This document shows positions 46,134 to 54,942 of a DNA stretch of 64,000 nt, piece after piece. The DNA comes from Cytobacillus oceanisediminis. GTDB taxonomy: Bacteria > Bacillota > Bacilli > Bacillales > Cytobacillaceae. Position 1 is the stretch's first letter. Each line of letters opens with the position of its first letter. The notes under the pieces are model-generated. The model did no database searches. It was not told where the DNA came from and saw nothing but the letters and a program-made list of their open reading frames with translations. The translations under genes and the position numbers were made by a program. The stretch covers positions 1-64,000 of the forward strand of contig NZ_QGTW01000013.1 of the NCBI RefSeq assembly GCF_003182355.1, given 5' to 3'.

Positions 46134-46371
46134 GGCTTTGTTAAACTTGGTGTTGAATTCCGCAGCAAGCACTTAGCGAACCGCGGGCTTCCGGTGCTTC
46201 ACGGCGTTCTGCGCCTGCAGGGTCTCCCTAGGTACACCTTTCCCGCTGGACATTGAATAAGCATCCTCGAATAAAACACTGTACGAAGAAAATACATATG
46301 CATTTTCGAGGATCTCGTGCCTTCCGCTCCAATCAACACGTGTTAAATCAACATTTAGCTTTAACAGAGCT
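46134..46371. repeat. Dispersed inverted-end repeat B, copy 4 (best preserved)
   Basis: Left end GGCTTTGTTAAACTTGGTGT; right end, reverse-complemented, AGCTCTGTTAAAGCTAAATG: clear imperfect terminal inverted repeats of ~25 bp. The interior holds GAACCGCGGGCTTCC, CGCCTGCAGGGTCTCCC and ATTTTCGAGGATCTCGTGCC. The 238-bp element sits inside the liv locus between livK and livH. No coding frame; consistent with a MITE. Confidence 0.8.
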
Positions 46372-46378
46372 TAAGCTT

Positions 46379-46423
46379 TAAAAGTAAAGCTCAGGCACTA
46401 TTGGGCGCCAGAGCTTTACTAAG
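46379..46423 (-). terminator. livK terminator
   Basis: Minus strand: AGTAAAGCTC pairs with GAGCTTTACT around a GC-rich inner loop, followed by TTTAAAGC. Read-through to livH would make this an attenuator giving excess receptor. Confidence 0.75.
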
Positions 46424-46434
46424 GGTTACCTTTA

Positions 46435-47589
46435 TTATTCAAAAACCTTGAAAGATCCATCTTCTATCACCAAGACAGTTGGATCCATCACGACATCCCC
46501 TTCTTCATCAAAAGAGAACTCACCAAGGATTCCATTAAAGCCCTGGACTTCAGCCAATGCGTCCCGAAGAGCATCACGGTCAGCCTCACCCGCATTTTTC
46601 AATGCTTCTGCCATAATATAAAGCGCATCATATGCCTGGGCTGCAAATTGGTCTGGCTTTTTGCTGTATTCTTCTTCATATTTGCTGACAAAATCCTGAA
46701 CCTTCTCATCTTCTTTTTCACCGTACCAAGGCGTTGCTACAATAAGCCCATTTGCCGCATCACCTGCGATGTTGATTACCTCGGGTGAGTTAAAACCGTT
46801 TCCGCCTACGAAAGGAACGTCTATACCCATTTTACGGGCTTGGTCCATAATGACTGCACCTTCGTTATAAAGAGCAGAAGCCAAAATCAGATCTGGATTT
46901 AAGCCCTTAATTTTTGTTAACTGTGCATTATAGTCGGACTGTCCTTTTTGAAAAGTTTCAATCGTCAATATTTCCAGGCCCTTTTTTTCTGCAGCCTTTT
47001 TCATCGTATCAAAGCCCGATTTTGTAAATACATCATCATTTCCATATAGGATTGCAACTTTTTTAGCATCATATTTTTCAATCGCTTTGTCGATTGCAGC
47101 CGGAATGGCCAATGCTTCAGGAAGCGAATTACGGAATACATAATCTCCTATTTGCGGGATGCCTTCTGCTGTAGTCGATGTTCCCATGATTGGGACACCG
47201 TTTAGATCTGCCTCCGGGCCGACTACATTCATTTCTGTGCTTAAGGTAGGTCCGATAATGCCTGTAACATTCTCGGAATTCATTAATTTTTGAGCTGCTG
47301 TCAAAGCTTGATCCTGCTTGCCGGCTGAATCTTCAATAACAAGGTTTATCTCTACCTCACCTTTGCTATTAATCTCCTCCTGCGCAAGTTTTAAGCCGTT
47401 TGTGATCGCTTCCCCATAGGCTGCTCCAGGTCCGCTGATATAGGAAATAACTCCTATATCTGCTTTGACTGCTCCTCCGCCGCTTTCCCCCTCTTTGTCT
47501 CCTGCAGTCTGGCTGCCGCCGCATGCAGACAGAACCAGCAAACTGGACAAGGCTGTAAATTGGGCAAATTTCTTCAACTGTTTTTTCAT
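46435..47589 (-). CDS. livK: Branched-chain amino acid binding lipoprotein LivK
   Basis: 384 aa extracellular receptor. The signal peptide ends in lipobox VLSAC with acylated C23, followed by a Gly/Glu linker. The type I periplasmic-binding fold follows: IGVISYISGPGAAYGEAITNG, the AAQKLMNSENVTGIIGPTLS segment and NSLPEALAIPAAIDKAI. Start ATG has GGGGGTTGG upstream. It feeds LivHMGF; ligand could be a branched-chain amino acid, an amide or urea-like compound, since the family is broad. Confidence 0.93.
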   Translation of the reverse strand: MKKQLKKFAQFTALSSLLVLSACGGSQTAGDKEGESGGGAVKADIGVISYISGPGAAYGEAITNGLKLAQEEINSKGEVEINLVIEDSAGKQDQALTAAQKLMNSENVTGIIGPTLSTEMNVVGPEADLNGVPIMGTSTTAEGIPQIGDYVFRNSLPEALAIPAAIDKAIEKYDAKKVAILYGNDDVFTKSGFDTMKKAAEKKGLEILTIETFQKGQSDYNAQLTKIKGLNPDLILASALYNEGAVIMDQARKMGIDVPFVGGNGFNSPEVINIAGDAANGLIVATPWYGEKEDEKVQDFVSKYEEEYSKKPDQFAAQAYDALYIMAEALKNAGEADRDALRDALAEVQGFNGILGEFSFDEEGDVVMDPTVLVIEDGSFKVFE

Positions 47590-47864
47590 CTTCCAACCCC
47601 CGTGTTTTCAGAAATAAATAAATATTCGAAACTATATTACTATTTAAATACAAATGCTTGTCAATGTAAATAATAATATGGAAACTTTTCTTACATATTA
47701 TTTTTGTAACTAAATTGGAAATCTCGCAGTGTGGAAAATCTCACCTTCAATTGTCTTCTATCAACAAAATATGAGGGAAATCTTTGTTTTTCTGGAACAT
47801 TGCCGGCACTTGTCACAGAATTGTAAGATTAATCTAAAGATATAACCAACTGGAGGTGCTTTGA

Positions 47865-48782
47865 ATGGAAGCGATTACAAGGGACTTTTTCCTTTACTTA
47901 TCTAAGAATGGATTTTTAAACAAAATTGCCCAAAACAAAGGCGGAAGTTTTGCAGCAGGAAAATTAATTGGCGGTGTGGATTTTAAAAGCAGCGTGCGCT
48001 TTATAAGGGACTTGAATAATCAAGGACTTTCCGTAACTGTTGACCATTTGGGTGAATTCGTTGATTCGGTTGAGGTTGCGAATGAACGGACAGAGGAATG
48101 TATCTCTACTATTGAGATGATCAGCAGAGAAGGTTTGGATTCGCAAGTATCCCTTAAAATGACTTCCCTTGGCCTGGATATTGATCATGATCTTGTCGTA
48201 ACAAATATGACCAGGATTCTGGATACAGCTGAAAAGCACAACATTATGGTTACAATTGATATGGAGGATGTTCCCCGCTGCCAGGCGACCATAGACTTGT
48301 TTAAGCAGTTTAAAGAGAAATACAGCTGTGTTAGTACGGTTCTTCAGGCATACTTATATCGCACTGAAAAAGACTTGCAGGATCTTGGCAAGTATCAGCC
48401 TTTTTTGCGGCTTGTAAAGGGAGCTTACAAAGAGTCACCTGAACACGCCTTCCCTGAAAAGAAGGATGTGGACGAGAACTATAAAAAGCTGATTGAACAA
48501 AGCCTGCTGAATGGAAATTATACGGCGATAGCTTCCCATGATGACCAAATCATCGAGTATACAAAAGAGCTAGCAAAGAAGCATAACATTCCAAACGATC
48601 GCTTTGAATTTCAAATGCTTTACGGCATGAGAAACAAAACACAGCTGGAACTCGCGAAGCAAGGATACAGAATGCGTGTTTATGTACCTTATGGAATGGA
48701 CTGGTACGGCTATTTCATGAGACGGATGGCTGAACGCCCAGCGAATATTGCCTTTGCTTTTAAAGGTATTTTCAAAGGATAA
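47865..48782 (+). CDS. putB: Proline dehydrogenase (PutB/FadM type)
   Basis: 305 aa FAD enzyme that oxidises proline to pyrroline-5-carboxylate, first step of proline catabolism. Monofunctional TIM barrel: LKMTSLGLD (~98), MVTIDMEDV (~127), VSTVLQAYLYRT (~150), RLVKGAYKE (~184) and the C-terminal substrate-binding YGMDWYGYFMRRMAERPAN. ATG has TGGAGGTG 6 nt upstream. It forms a locus with putP and a PucR-type regulator; a P5C dehydrogenase gene (putC) is absent here, unlike B. subtilis putBCP. Confidence 0.94.
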   Translation: MEAITRDFFLYLSKNGFLNKIAQNKGGSFAAGKLIGGVDFKSSVRFIRDLNNQGLSVTVDHLGEFVDSVEVANERTEECISTIEMISREGLDSQVSLKMTSLGLDIDHDLVVTNMTRILDTAEKHNIMVTIDMEDVPRCQATIDLFKQFKEKYSCVSTVLQAYLYRTEKDLQDLGKYQPFLRLVKGAYKESPEHAFPEKKDVDENYKKLIEQSLLNGNYTAIASHDDQIIEYTKELAKKHNIPNDRFEFQMLYGMRNKTQLELAKQGYRMRVYVPYGMDWYGYFMRRMAERPANIAFAFKGIFKG

Positions 48783-48971
48783 TACACTAGAAATTATTTT
48801 TCTTTCAAAATATTAAAATCCGGCTATAATAAAAACAAAATACTATTTTGATACAATATAAATGGAAGATTTCCTAAGTAATGAGAAAGCAGAGCAGAAC
48901 GCTTTCTCACAGCTTATTTTATCTAAATATTTACAAAATTAAAGAATGCTTCTATCAAAGGGGGGTTATGT

Positions 48972-50435
48972 ATGGATTATGCTTTGCTTATATCCATTAC
49001 CATCTATATGATCGGGATGCTTTGGATTGGCTATTACGCCTATAAACGAACTTCCAATCTATCAGACTACATGCTTGGCGGAAGAACGCTTGGTCCTGCC
49101 GTTACCGCTTTAAGTGCTGGTGCATCCGATATGAGCGGCTGGCTGCTAATGGGGCTTCCAGGTGCCATGTATGCCACAGGCTTAAGTTCATCCTGGATTG
49201 TTATCGGATTAACGCTCGGAGCATGGGCTAACTGGCTGTATGTTGCTCCAAGGCTGCGCACTTATACGGAAGTTGCCAATGACTCTATCACCATTCCTGG
49301 ATATTTGGAAAACCGCTTTGGCGATACGTCCAAGATCCTTCGCCTGATTTCAGGATTAGTTATTATGATTTTCTTCACATTCTATGTTTCATCAGGCATG
49401 GTTTCCGGAGGCGTATTATTCCAAAGCACATTTGGTCTAGAGTACCACACAGGTTTATGGATTATCACAGGTGTAGTTGTTGCTTATACTCTGTTTGGCG
49501 GATTCCTTGCGGTTAGCTGGACAGACTTTGTTCAAGGGTTGATCATGTTTGTTGCACTGATTCTCGTACCATTAGTAACATTGTTCCATGTAGGCGGATT
49601 CGGCCCGGCTATTGATACAGCCAGATCTATTGACCCTGCATTGCTTGATATTTTCACAGGGACAAGCCTGCTTGGCATCATCTCCCTGTTTGCCTGGGGT
49701 CTTGGCTACTTCGGACAGCCGCATATTATTGTCCGCTTTATGGCAATCAGTTCTGTAAAGGAAATCAAGAAAGCCACCCGCATCGGGATGGGCTGGATGA
49801 TTTTCTCAAGCATTGGAGCAATGCTGACAGGTTTCATCGGCATTGCCTATGTTGCGGATACCGGGATAAGCCTTGAAGATTCAGAAACTATTTTCATCTT
49901 ATTGGGAGATGTCCTATTCCATCCGGTTATTACAGGATTCTTAATAGCAGCGATCCTTGCTGCTATCATGAGCACGATTTCTTCCCAGCTGCTTGTGACT
50001 TCGAGTTCACTTACAGAGGACTTGTACAAAACGTTCTTCCGCCGTTCAGCATCAGACAAAGAGCTTGTCACGATTGGGAGACTATCTGTATTGCTTGTAT
50101 CGATCGTAGCATTGGTTATTTCATGGGAGAAAAACGAAACGATTCTTAATCTAGTAGGCTATGCATGGGCAGGATTCGGAGCCTCTTTCGGACCGCTAAT
50201 CATTCTTAGCCTTTACTGGAAGCGCATGACTAGATGGGGAGCTTTAGCAGGAATGGTTGTTGGGGCAAGCACCGTTATAATTTGGTCAAGCGCAGGCTTA
50301 TCCGGAATCCTGTATGAAATGATTCCGGGCTTTGCTGCCAGCCTCATTGCGATCATAGTGGTAAGCCTTCTAACAGCAAAACCTTCAACAGAAATAGAAA
50401 AACAATTTGACGACTTTGAGAAATCATTTAAATAA
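48972..50435 (+). CDS. putP: Sodium/proline symporter
   Basis: 487 aa with about 13 membrane segments, SSS family. Family signatures are GRTLGPAVTALSAGASDMSGW (helix 2), the GWLLMGLPGAMYATGL region and AGWAGFGASFGP-like YAWAGFGASFGP in the C-terminal half. ATG has AAGGGGGG 6–7 nt upstream. It supplies proline to the dehydrogenase encoded upstream. A terminator follows before the regulator gene. Confidence 0.94.
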   Translation: MDYALLISITIYMIGMLWIGYYAYKRTSNLSDYMLGGRTLGPAVTALSAGASDMSGWLLMGLPGAMYATGLSSSWIVIGLTLGAWANWLYVAPRLRTYTEVANDSITIPGYLENRFGDTSKILRLISGLVIMIFFTFYVSSGMVSGGVLFQSTFGLEYHTGLWIITGVVVAYTLFGGFLAVSWTDFVQGLIMFVALILVPLVTLFHVGGFGPAIDTARSIDPALLDIFTGTSLLGIISLFAWGLGYFGQPHIIVRFMAISSVKEIKKATRIGMGWMIFSSIGAMLTGFIGIAYVADTGISLEDSETIFILLGDVLFHPVITGFLIAAILAAIMSTISSQLLVTSSSLTEDLYKTFFRRSASDKELVTIGRLSVLLVSIVALVISWEKNETILNLVGYAWAGFGASFGPLIILSLYWKRMTRWGALAGMVVGASTVIIWSSAGLSGILYEMIPGFAASLIAIIVVSLLTAKPSTEIEKQFDDFEKSFK

Positions 50436-50446
50436 CCTTTCATGCA

Positions 50447-50479
50447 GGACTGGGCCAGAACGGCCCGGTCCTTTTATTT
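50447..50479 (+). terminator. putP terminator
   Basis: GGACTGGGCC, AGAAC loop, GGCCCGGTCC, then TTTTATTTTC. Confidence 0.9.
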
Positions 50480-50552
50480 TCGACATAATTCGGGTGGTAC
50501 CTGGTACTGATTTTCTCTATAATAAAAACAGTAATACTTAGGAGGTAGCCGA

Positions 50553-51782
50553 ATGAGCCAGCCGCTGGAGAAGATCCTTAATATATCAGATATAGACGAA
50601 ATAACGGAAATGGTCAGTACCTTTTTAAAGAAGCCTGTCGTCATCGAGGATGAGCAGTTTTCGCTGCTGGCCTACAGTTCATATTATATTGAGCATTTTG
50701 ATCTGGCCAATCAGCAGACGATTTTTTCCAAAAGGTGGCCTATTCCCATCTTAGAAAAGTTTATGGATGAAGGCATTGTCGATCAGCTGAAAACCATTCC
50801 TGAGCCATTCCGCATTAAAAGGATGGAAGATATCGGGCTAAACCAGCGTGTGGTCGTTAGCGCTAAATACAAGGATCAGATTTTGGGTTATATTTGGGTT
50901 CAAGAAACGGATGGATTGCTATCGGACAATGAAATGAAGTTTTTGCTTGAAATCTCTTTTCATATTGGCAAGCTTCTTTACCAGAAAAACCTGTTAAAGC
51001 TGCGCAAAGATGAGGAGAAACATCAATTTTACAGAAAGATCATAGACCGGACATACCAAACGGAAGACCAGATCAAATGGGAAGCAGCCAATGTGAAAAT
51101 CATCCTTCCGGAGGCATTCATCATTAATGTATTCACAGTCGCCCAGGCAGATGAAGAAATTTTTGCCGAGCTGACCGAAACAGTGCGCCTGTTTGCGAAC
51201 GCACTCAGCCATCCGGCTCATATTTTTACAAACCAGCTGGAGATTATTGTGATGATTGGCAGCAGTTCTCCAGCGCCGGGCAGCCTATCAGAAGATGCAC
51301 ATGAATTAACCAACACAGTCCTCAGCCAATTTAAGCAGCAAGCAGTGTATGCGGGAATCGGCGGTGAATATGCATCCATCCTTAAACTGCGGAAAAGCTA
51401 TGCAGAGGCGCGGGAGGTCATTAAAGCCGCCAAATTTATCGGCTCGCCTGAAGAATTGCCATATGAATATAAAAAACTGTGGGTCTTCCGGTATTTGGAG
51501 CCCATTGCACAGCATAACAGCAAGACGAATTACGTTAATGAAGACCTTTTGAAGCTTCAGAAAAAAGACCATGAAAGCCAGACCAATTTACTGAAAACAC
51601 TTGAAGTTTATTTATTAAATAACTGCCGTCTCAAGCCTACAGCGGAACAGCTCTTCATTCACTCAAACACATTAAAATACCGGATGAAGCAAATTACAGA
51701 TCTAACTTCCATCGATTTTGACGATTTTAATACAAGATGCCAGCTATATATCGATTTACAGTTGCTCAAGCGTAAAAAATAA
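50553..51782 (+). CDS. putR: PucR-type transcriptional regulator, probable PutR
   Basis: 409 aa. The N-terminal ~150 residues form a sensory domain (VVIEDEQFSLLAYSS, LGYIWVQETDG, GAF-like). The middle is a GGDEF-like domain of the CdaR/PucR family (about 195–320). The C terminus is an HTH_30: TLEVYLLNNCRLKPTAEQL then FIHSNTLKYRMKQI. This matches PutR, the proline-responsive activator of put genes in B. subtilis, in both architecture and place. ATG has TAGGAGG 8 nt upstream. I did not identify its binding site in the putB promoter. Confidence 0.88.
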   Translation: MSQPLEKILNISDIDEITEMVSTFLKKPVVIEDEQFSLLAYSSYYIEHFDLANQQTIFSKRWPIPILEKFMDEGIVDQLKTIPEPFRIKRMEDIGLNQRVVVSAKYKDQILGYIWVQETDGLLSDNEMKFLLEISFHIGKLLYQKNLLKLRKDEEKHQFYRKIIDRTYQTEDQIKWEAANVKIILPEAFIINVFTVAQADEEIFAELTETVRLFANALSHPAHIFTNQLEIIVMIGSSSPAPGSLSEDAHELTNTVLSQFKQQAVYAGIGGEYASILKLRKSYAEAREVIKAAKFIGSPEELPYEYKKLWVFRYLEPIAQHNSKTNYVNEDLLKLQKKDHESQTNLLKTLEVYLLNNCRLKPTAEQLFIHSNTLKYRMKQITDLTSIDFDDFNTRCQLYIDLQLLKRKK

Positions 51783-51815
51783 AGCTGATTCCTTGAATGG
51801 AGTCTGCTTTTATTT
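51778..51815 (+). terminator. Probable putR terminator
   Basis: AAAGCTGATTCC / GGAGTCTGCTTT stem with mismatches, then TATTTTGCTTTTATT. Confidence 0.55.
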
Positions 51816-52084
51816 TGCTTTTATTGGGAACTGCTTTTTCATATGGCCGCTGATATTAAAATTATTACCTCCCTCTAAACTTCCCCGGATTTTCCACCCT
51901 GACAGATAAGAATTCTCCGCTGTTTAAACAAAAACGATATATTTTGCAGAAGCCTATTGTTCAAAGTTTATTGTCATAAAGTATGTTCCCTCTGCGAATT
52001 CTGTACTTTTGTATTTGAGTCATTCATTTTTAACATCACCGCAACTCCTTCAATTTTAAATACCTTCCGCAGCATAAAAGCCCA
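51816..52084. other. Intergenic region without recognised features
   Basis: AT-rich DNA between putR and the small membrane protein gene. No ribosome-site-supported frame, repeat or convincing structure was seen. Confidence 0.6.
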
Positions 52085-52120
52085 AAAAAATGCTTGCCCC
52101 TTTTCGGGGATCAGGCATTT
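52085..52120 (-). terminator. Terminator of the small membrane protein gene
   Basis: Minus strand: AAAATGCCTGATCCCC, GAAA, GGGGCAAGCATTTTTTT; one bulge, strong U-tract. Confidence 0.8.
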
Positions 52121-52305
52121 TAATTTTCTTCATTTTCAGGCTTGAACAAAAAATACGAAATAGCACCTGATAAAACCGCTGCACCGGCTGCTATCAATAT
52201 TCTGATCGTCATGTCTATTTGCTGATAATCCTTGTTAAGCATCCACATAGCGGCAGCTGCTACAAGAATCATGATGGGAATCACTATAAGCTTTCTATTT
52301 TTCAA
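52120..52305 (-). CDS. Small two-TM membrane protein
   Basis: 61 aa. Two hydrophobic helices (about residues 5–22 and 33–54) joined by a short DYQQIDM loop and ending in an acidic PENEEN tail. The start is TTG with AAAGGAAG about 9 nt upstream, and a strong terminator overlaps the stop; both support a real gene. I do not recognise the family; function unknown. Confidence 0.7.
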   Translation of the reverse strand: MKNRKLIVIPIMILVAAAAMWMLNKDYQQIDMTIRILIAAGAAVLSGAISYFLFKPENEEN

Positions 52306-52546
52306 GATTTCTTACTTCCTTTCATTGCACTTCAGTAAGGCGGGTTAGTCTACATTCTATTATATAAAAAATGAGAGCAAATGGATAATTACACACCTTT
52401 ATTGCAACCCCTTCCAATTGTCATAATTATTAAACCTTATTTTTTTGGCCGCATTCCCTTTACAAAGGGTGTTTATGGGCTTTATAATCCCGTTGTTCCA
52501 CTTTTTACGAAAAGCGAAAAAAATGTTAGAAAAGGAGGTTGCGGCG

Positions 52547-53395
52547 ATGCGACAAAAAATACTTTCCTTTTTATTGATAAATCTAGGAGCATTCCTTGTT
52601 TCAATAAATGTCCATTTTTTCTTGTCTCCCAATAATTTAGCAACAGGAGGAGTCAGTGGATTGTCGATTATCATGAATGATTTGTTCCCAGGGATCTCGA
52701 TCGGAATGTTCATGATTCTTGTCAATATTGTACTGTTTTTGGTCGGATTTATTTTTCTCGGCTCAGGCTTTGGTGCTAAGACCATTTATGCAAGCTTTGC
52801 CCTTTCATTTTATGTATGGGCTCTTGAAAAATACGCCCCAATCAGCCAGCCGCTTAGCGATGATATTCTTATTCAGCTGATTATCGGCCAATGCATCGCC
52901 GCAACTGGGATGGCAATTGTCTTTAACCAGCAGGCATCCACGGGCGGAACTGACATTATTGCTATGATTTTTAATAAATACTTAAACATTGAAGTAGGCC
53001 GGGGTGTGCTTCTGGCGGATTTATCGATTGCTCTATCCTCCGCCATCCTATTCGGGCCGCAAGTCGGCATGTATGCGTTCTTTGGTGTCATCATAAATGG
53101 ATTTGTCATTGATTATGCACTTCAGCAATTTAATTCAAATAAAGAAATCGTCATCATCAGCCGCCACAGCGATGAAATTAAAACCTATATTGTCCATGAG
53201 TTAGGCAAAGGTGCAACCATCCATACTGCTACTGGAGCCTTCACCTCAGACCAAAAAGAAGTGATTACGACCATCCTTGGCCGCAAAGATTTTACAAGGC
53301 TGAAAGGCTACATCACACAGGTTGATAATAAAGCATTTATCACCGTCCATACTATGAATGAAATCCTCGGACAAAATTTCAAACGATTAGCTTGA
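52547..53395 (+). CDS. YitT family membrane protein
   Basis: 282 aa. Five to six membrane segments in the first ~190 residues (DUF161 repeats: NNLATGGVSGLSIIM and QQASTGGTDIIAMIF are the two GG-containing repeat motifs), then a cytosolic DUF2179 ferredoxin-like domain (~205–282). ATG 52547 has AAGGAGG 8 nt upstream; a frame reaching 34 codons further lacks homology. Transport role is likely; substrate unknown. Confidence 0.9.
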   Translation: MRQKILSFLLINLGAFLVSINVHFFLSPNNLATGGVSGLSIIMNDLFPGISIGMFMILVNIVLFLVGFIFLGSGFGAKTIYASFALSFYVWALEKYAPISQPLSDDILIQLIIGQCIAATGMAIVFNQQASTGGTDIIAMIFNKYLNIEVGRGVLLADLSIALSSAILFGPQVGMYAFFGVIINGFVIDYALQQFNSNKEIVIISRHSDEIKTYIVHELGKGATIHTATGAFTSDQKEVITTILGRKDFTRLKGYITQVDNKAFITVHTMNEILGQNFKRLA

Positions 53396-53402
53396 CTATA
53401 TA

Positions 53403-53441
53403 AAGAAGCCTCATCCACCATGGATGAGGCTTTTTCTTCTT
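53403..53441. terminator. Terminator between yitT-like gene and ferritin
   Basis: GAAGCCTCATCC, ACCAT loop, GGATGAGGCTTTTTC; A-rich on the other side, so it can act on both strands. Confidence 0.85.
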
Positions 53442-53458
53442 TTGCCATTCCCTAAAAA

Positions 53459-53965
53459 TTACTCCCCTCCGGGAGTAAAAGTCCTTTTCGCCAGTTCATT
53501 TTCAAGCATAAAAAATGCATTGCTGTCATCATCAATCCTTTTTAGCTTCTGAATCAAGCTATCAAATAAGGCTTCTTCCTCGACCTGCTCTTCAATGAAC
53601 CATTTTAAAAAGGTCATGGTCGCATGCTCCCTCTCATCAAGGGCGATATCTGACAAGTTGTAAATTCGGCTGGTAACTTCCTTTTCATGAGCCAGCCCTT
53701 TTTCAAACACATCCAGGACAGAGTTAAAGTCATTATTGACAGACGGAAACCCTTCAACGGTCACCCGTGCCCCAATATCATTTAAGAAATTGTAAAACTT
53801 CATGGCATGGAATCGTTCTTCTTCTGCCTGGACTAAGAAAAAGTTTGCAAACCCATCCAGATTTTCAGCGGAACAATATGCTGCCATAGCTAAATAAGCA
53901 TGGGCTGAATAATACTCATAATTCATTTGGCTGTTCAATTCTTTGATTAGTTTATCGCTCAACAC
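53459..53965 (-). CDS. ftnA: Non-heme ferritin
   Basis: 168 aa four-helix bundle iron-storage protein that assembles into a 24-mer cage. Ferroxidase residues E17, E50, H53, E94 and Q127/E130 are in place (NYEYYSAHAYLA, QAEEERFHAMKF, EHATMTFLKWFIEEQ). The start is GTG at 53965 with GGAGG 7 nt upstream; the following TTG is an alternative. It is monocistronic. I saw no Fur or Per box in the ~330-bp upstream region. Confidence 0.95.
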   Translation of the reverse strand: MLSDKLIKELNSQMNYEYYSAHAYLAMAAYCSAENLDGFANFFLVQAEEERFHAMKFYNFLNDIGARVTVEGFPSVNNDFNSVLDVFEKGLAHEKEVTSRIYNLSDIALDEREHATMTFLKWFIEEQVEEEALFDSLIQKLKRIDDDSNAFFMLENELAKRTFTPGGE

Positions 53966-54297
53966 CGCAATTCCTCCTATAATTCTTTCTTTTATTACTA
54001 TTCCCTATGAGGATTGAATCAAGCGTAAAATCTGTACCAAATTATTAATAGCTTTTTTTCGTTCTTTTCAGTATCCAAAATTGTGGAGTTATTATAAAAA
54101 AACACTTATGTGATCAGCAAGTTCAGGGATGCTTTTGAACAAGTTGAATCGTCGGGATAATTAACCATGATTAATAATGAAATGGTATAGAAAAAAAAAG
54201 GCATAGTGCAGCTTCTAATGGGGCTGCGTTATTGTTTTAACCCTTTTGGTTTTAAAATAACCCTTTGTGGAAAAAGGGTAGAAAAGGAGGCGTTTAT
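53966..54297. other. Divergent intergenic region, ferritin / NmrA-like gene
   Basis: AT-rich, must hold two divergent promoters. Just before the ribosome site of the plus-strand gene, ACCCTTT (54249–) pairs with AAAGGGT around a short loop; GCAGC/GCTGC near 54209–54230 forms another small hairpin. No known operator was recognised. Confidence 0.4.
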
Positions 54298-54927
54298 ATG
54301 AAAGTGGTCGTTATCGGTGCCAATGGAGATGTTGGCGAACATGTAGTCAGGAAGCTGGCAGAGAAAAACATAGAATCTCTTGCAGTTGTCGCCAATGAAA
54401 ATCAAATTGAAGATTTGAAAAAGCTGGGTGCGGCTAATGCAGTGGTATATGACGAACAAAATCTTTTATCTCACCTTCAGTCATCAGATGCTGTCATTTA
54501 CTTAACAGGTGTCAATCCAAAAAAGCATACAAGCAAAACCGTCATGGTTGACCATCAATCTGTTTCGGATACGATCCAATTAGCACACAAATCAGGTGTT
54601 AAGCGATTTGTGATGATGAGCGCAGTAAAAGCGGAAGAGAGTGAGAATGACCAATCCCGGACGATTGCTGCCAAAGATTTGCCTGAGGATATGCTGAAGG
54701 GTGCCAATTTTATTTATACAGTCGTACGCCCTGGCCAATTAACAGATAAACCAGGTACAAAAATGGTACATGCAACCAGCAAAATACATGATAGGTCAGC
54801 AGAAATCCCCCGCGAGGATGCAGCCGAGGTTCTTGTTGAATCTTTAGAAAACGAAGCAGTTTTTAATAAAACGATTGAAGTATCCTCAGGTGATACCCCT
54901 ATCCATGACGCACTAAACTTATTTTAA
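54298..54927 (+). CDS. NAD(P)-binding (NmrA/YwnB-like) SDR-fold protein
   Basis: 209 aa atypical SDR. Nucleotide-binding GANGDVG at residues 7–13 and the strand ending VIYLTGVNP at ~76. The YVVRPG-type motif appears as YTVVRPGQLTD (~140–150), typical of the NmrA/YwnB group; no catalytic Y-x3-K is evident, so it may sense redox cofactor rather than catalyse. ATG 54298 has GAAAGGAGG-like AAAGGAGG 7 nt upstream. It lies 15 bp from the FMN glutamate-synthase-domain gene, so they form an operon and may share redox cofactor use. Confidence 0.88.
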   Translation: MKVVVIGANGDVGEHVVRKLAEKNIESLAVVANENQIEDLKKLGAANAVVYDEQNLLSHLQSSDAVIYLTGVNPKKHTSKTVMVDHQSVSDTIQLAHKSGVKRFVMMSAVKAEESENDQSRTIAAKDLPEDMLKGANFIYTVVRPGQLTDKPGTKMVHATSKIHDRSAEIPREDAAEVLVESLENEAVFNKTIEVSSGDTPIHDALNLF

Positions 54928-54942
54928 TCGAAGGAGGACCAT

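Noticed and set aside
50487..50506. GGGTGGTACC resembling the T-box antiterminator core
   Set aside because: The conserved continuation (CGCG-like) is absent, there is no specifier hairpin upstream, no terminator, and the downstream gene is a PucR-type regulator, not an amino acid or tRNA gene.
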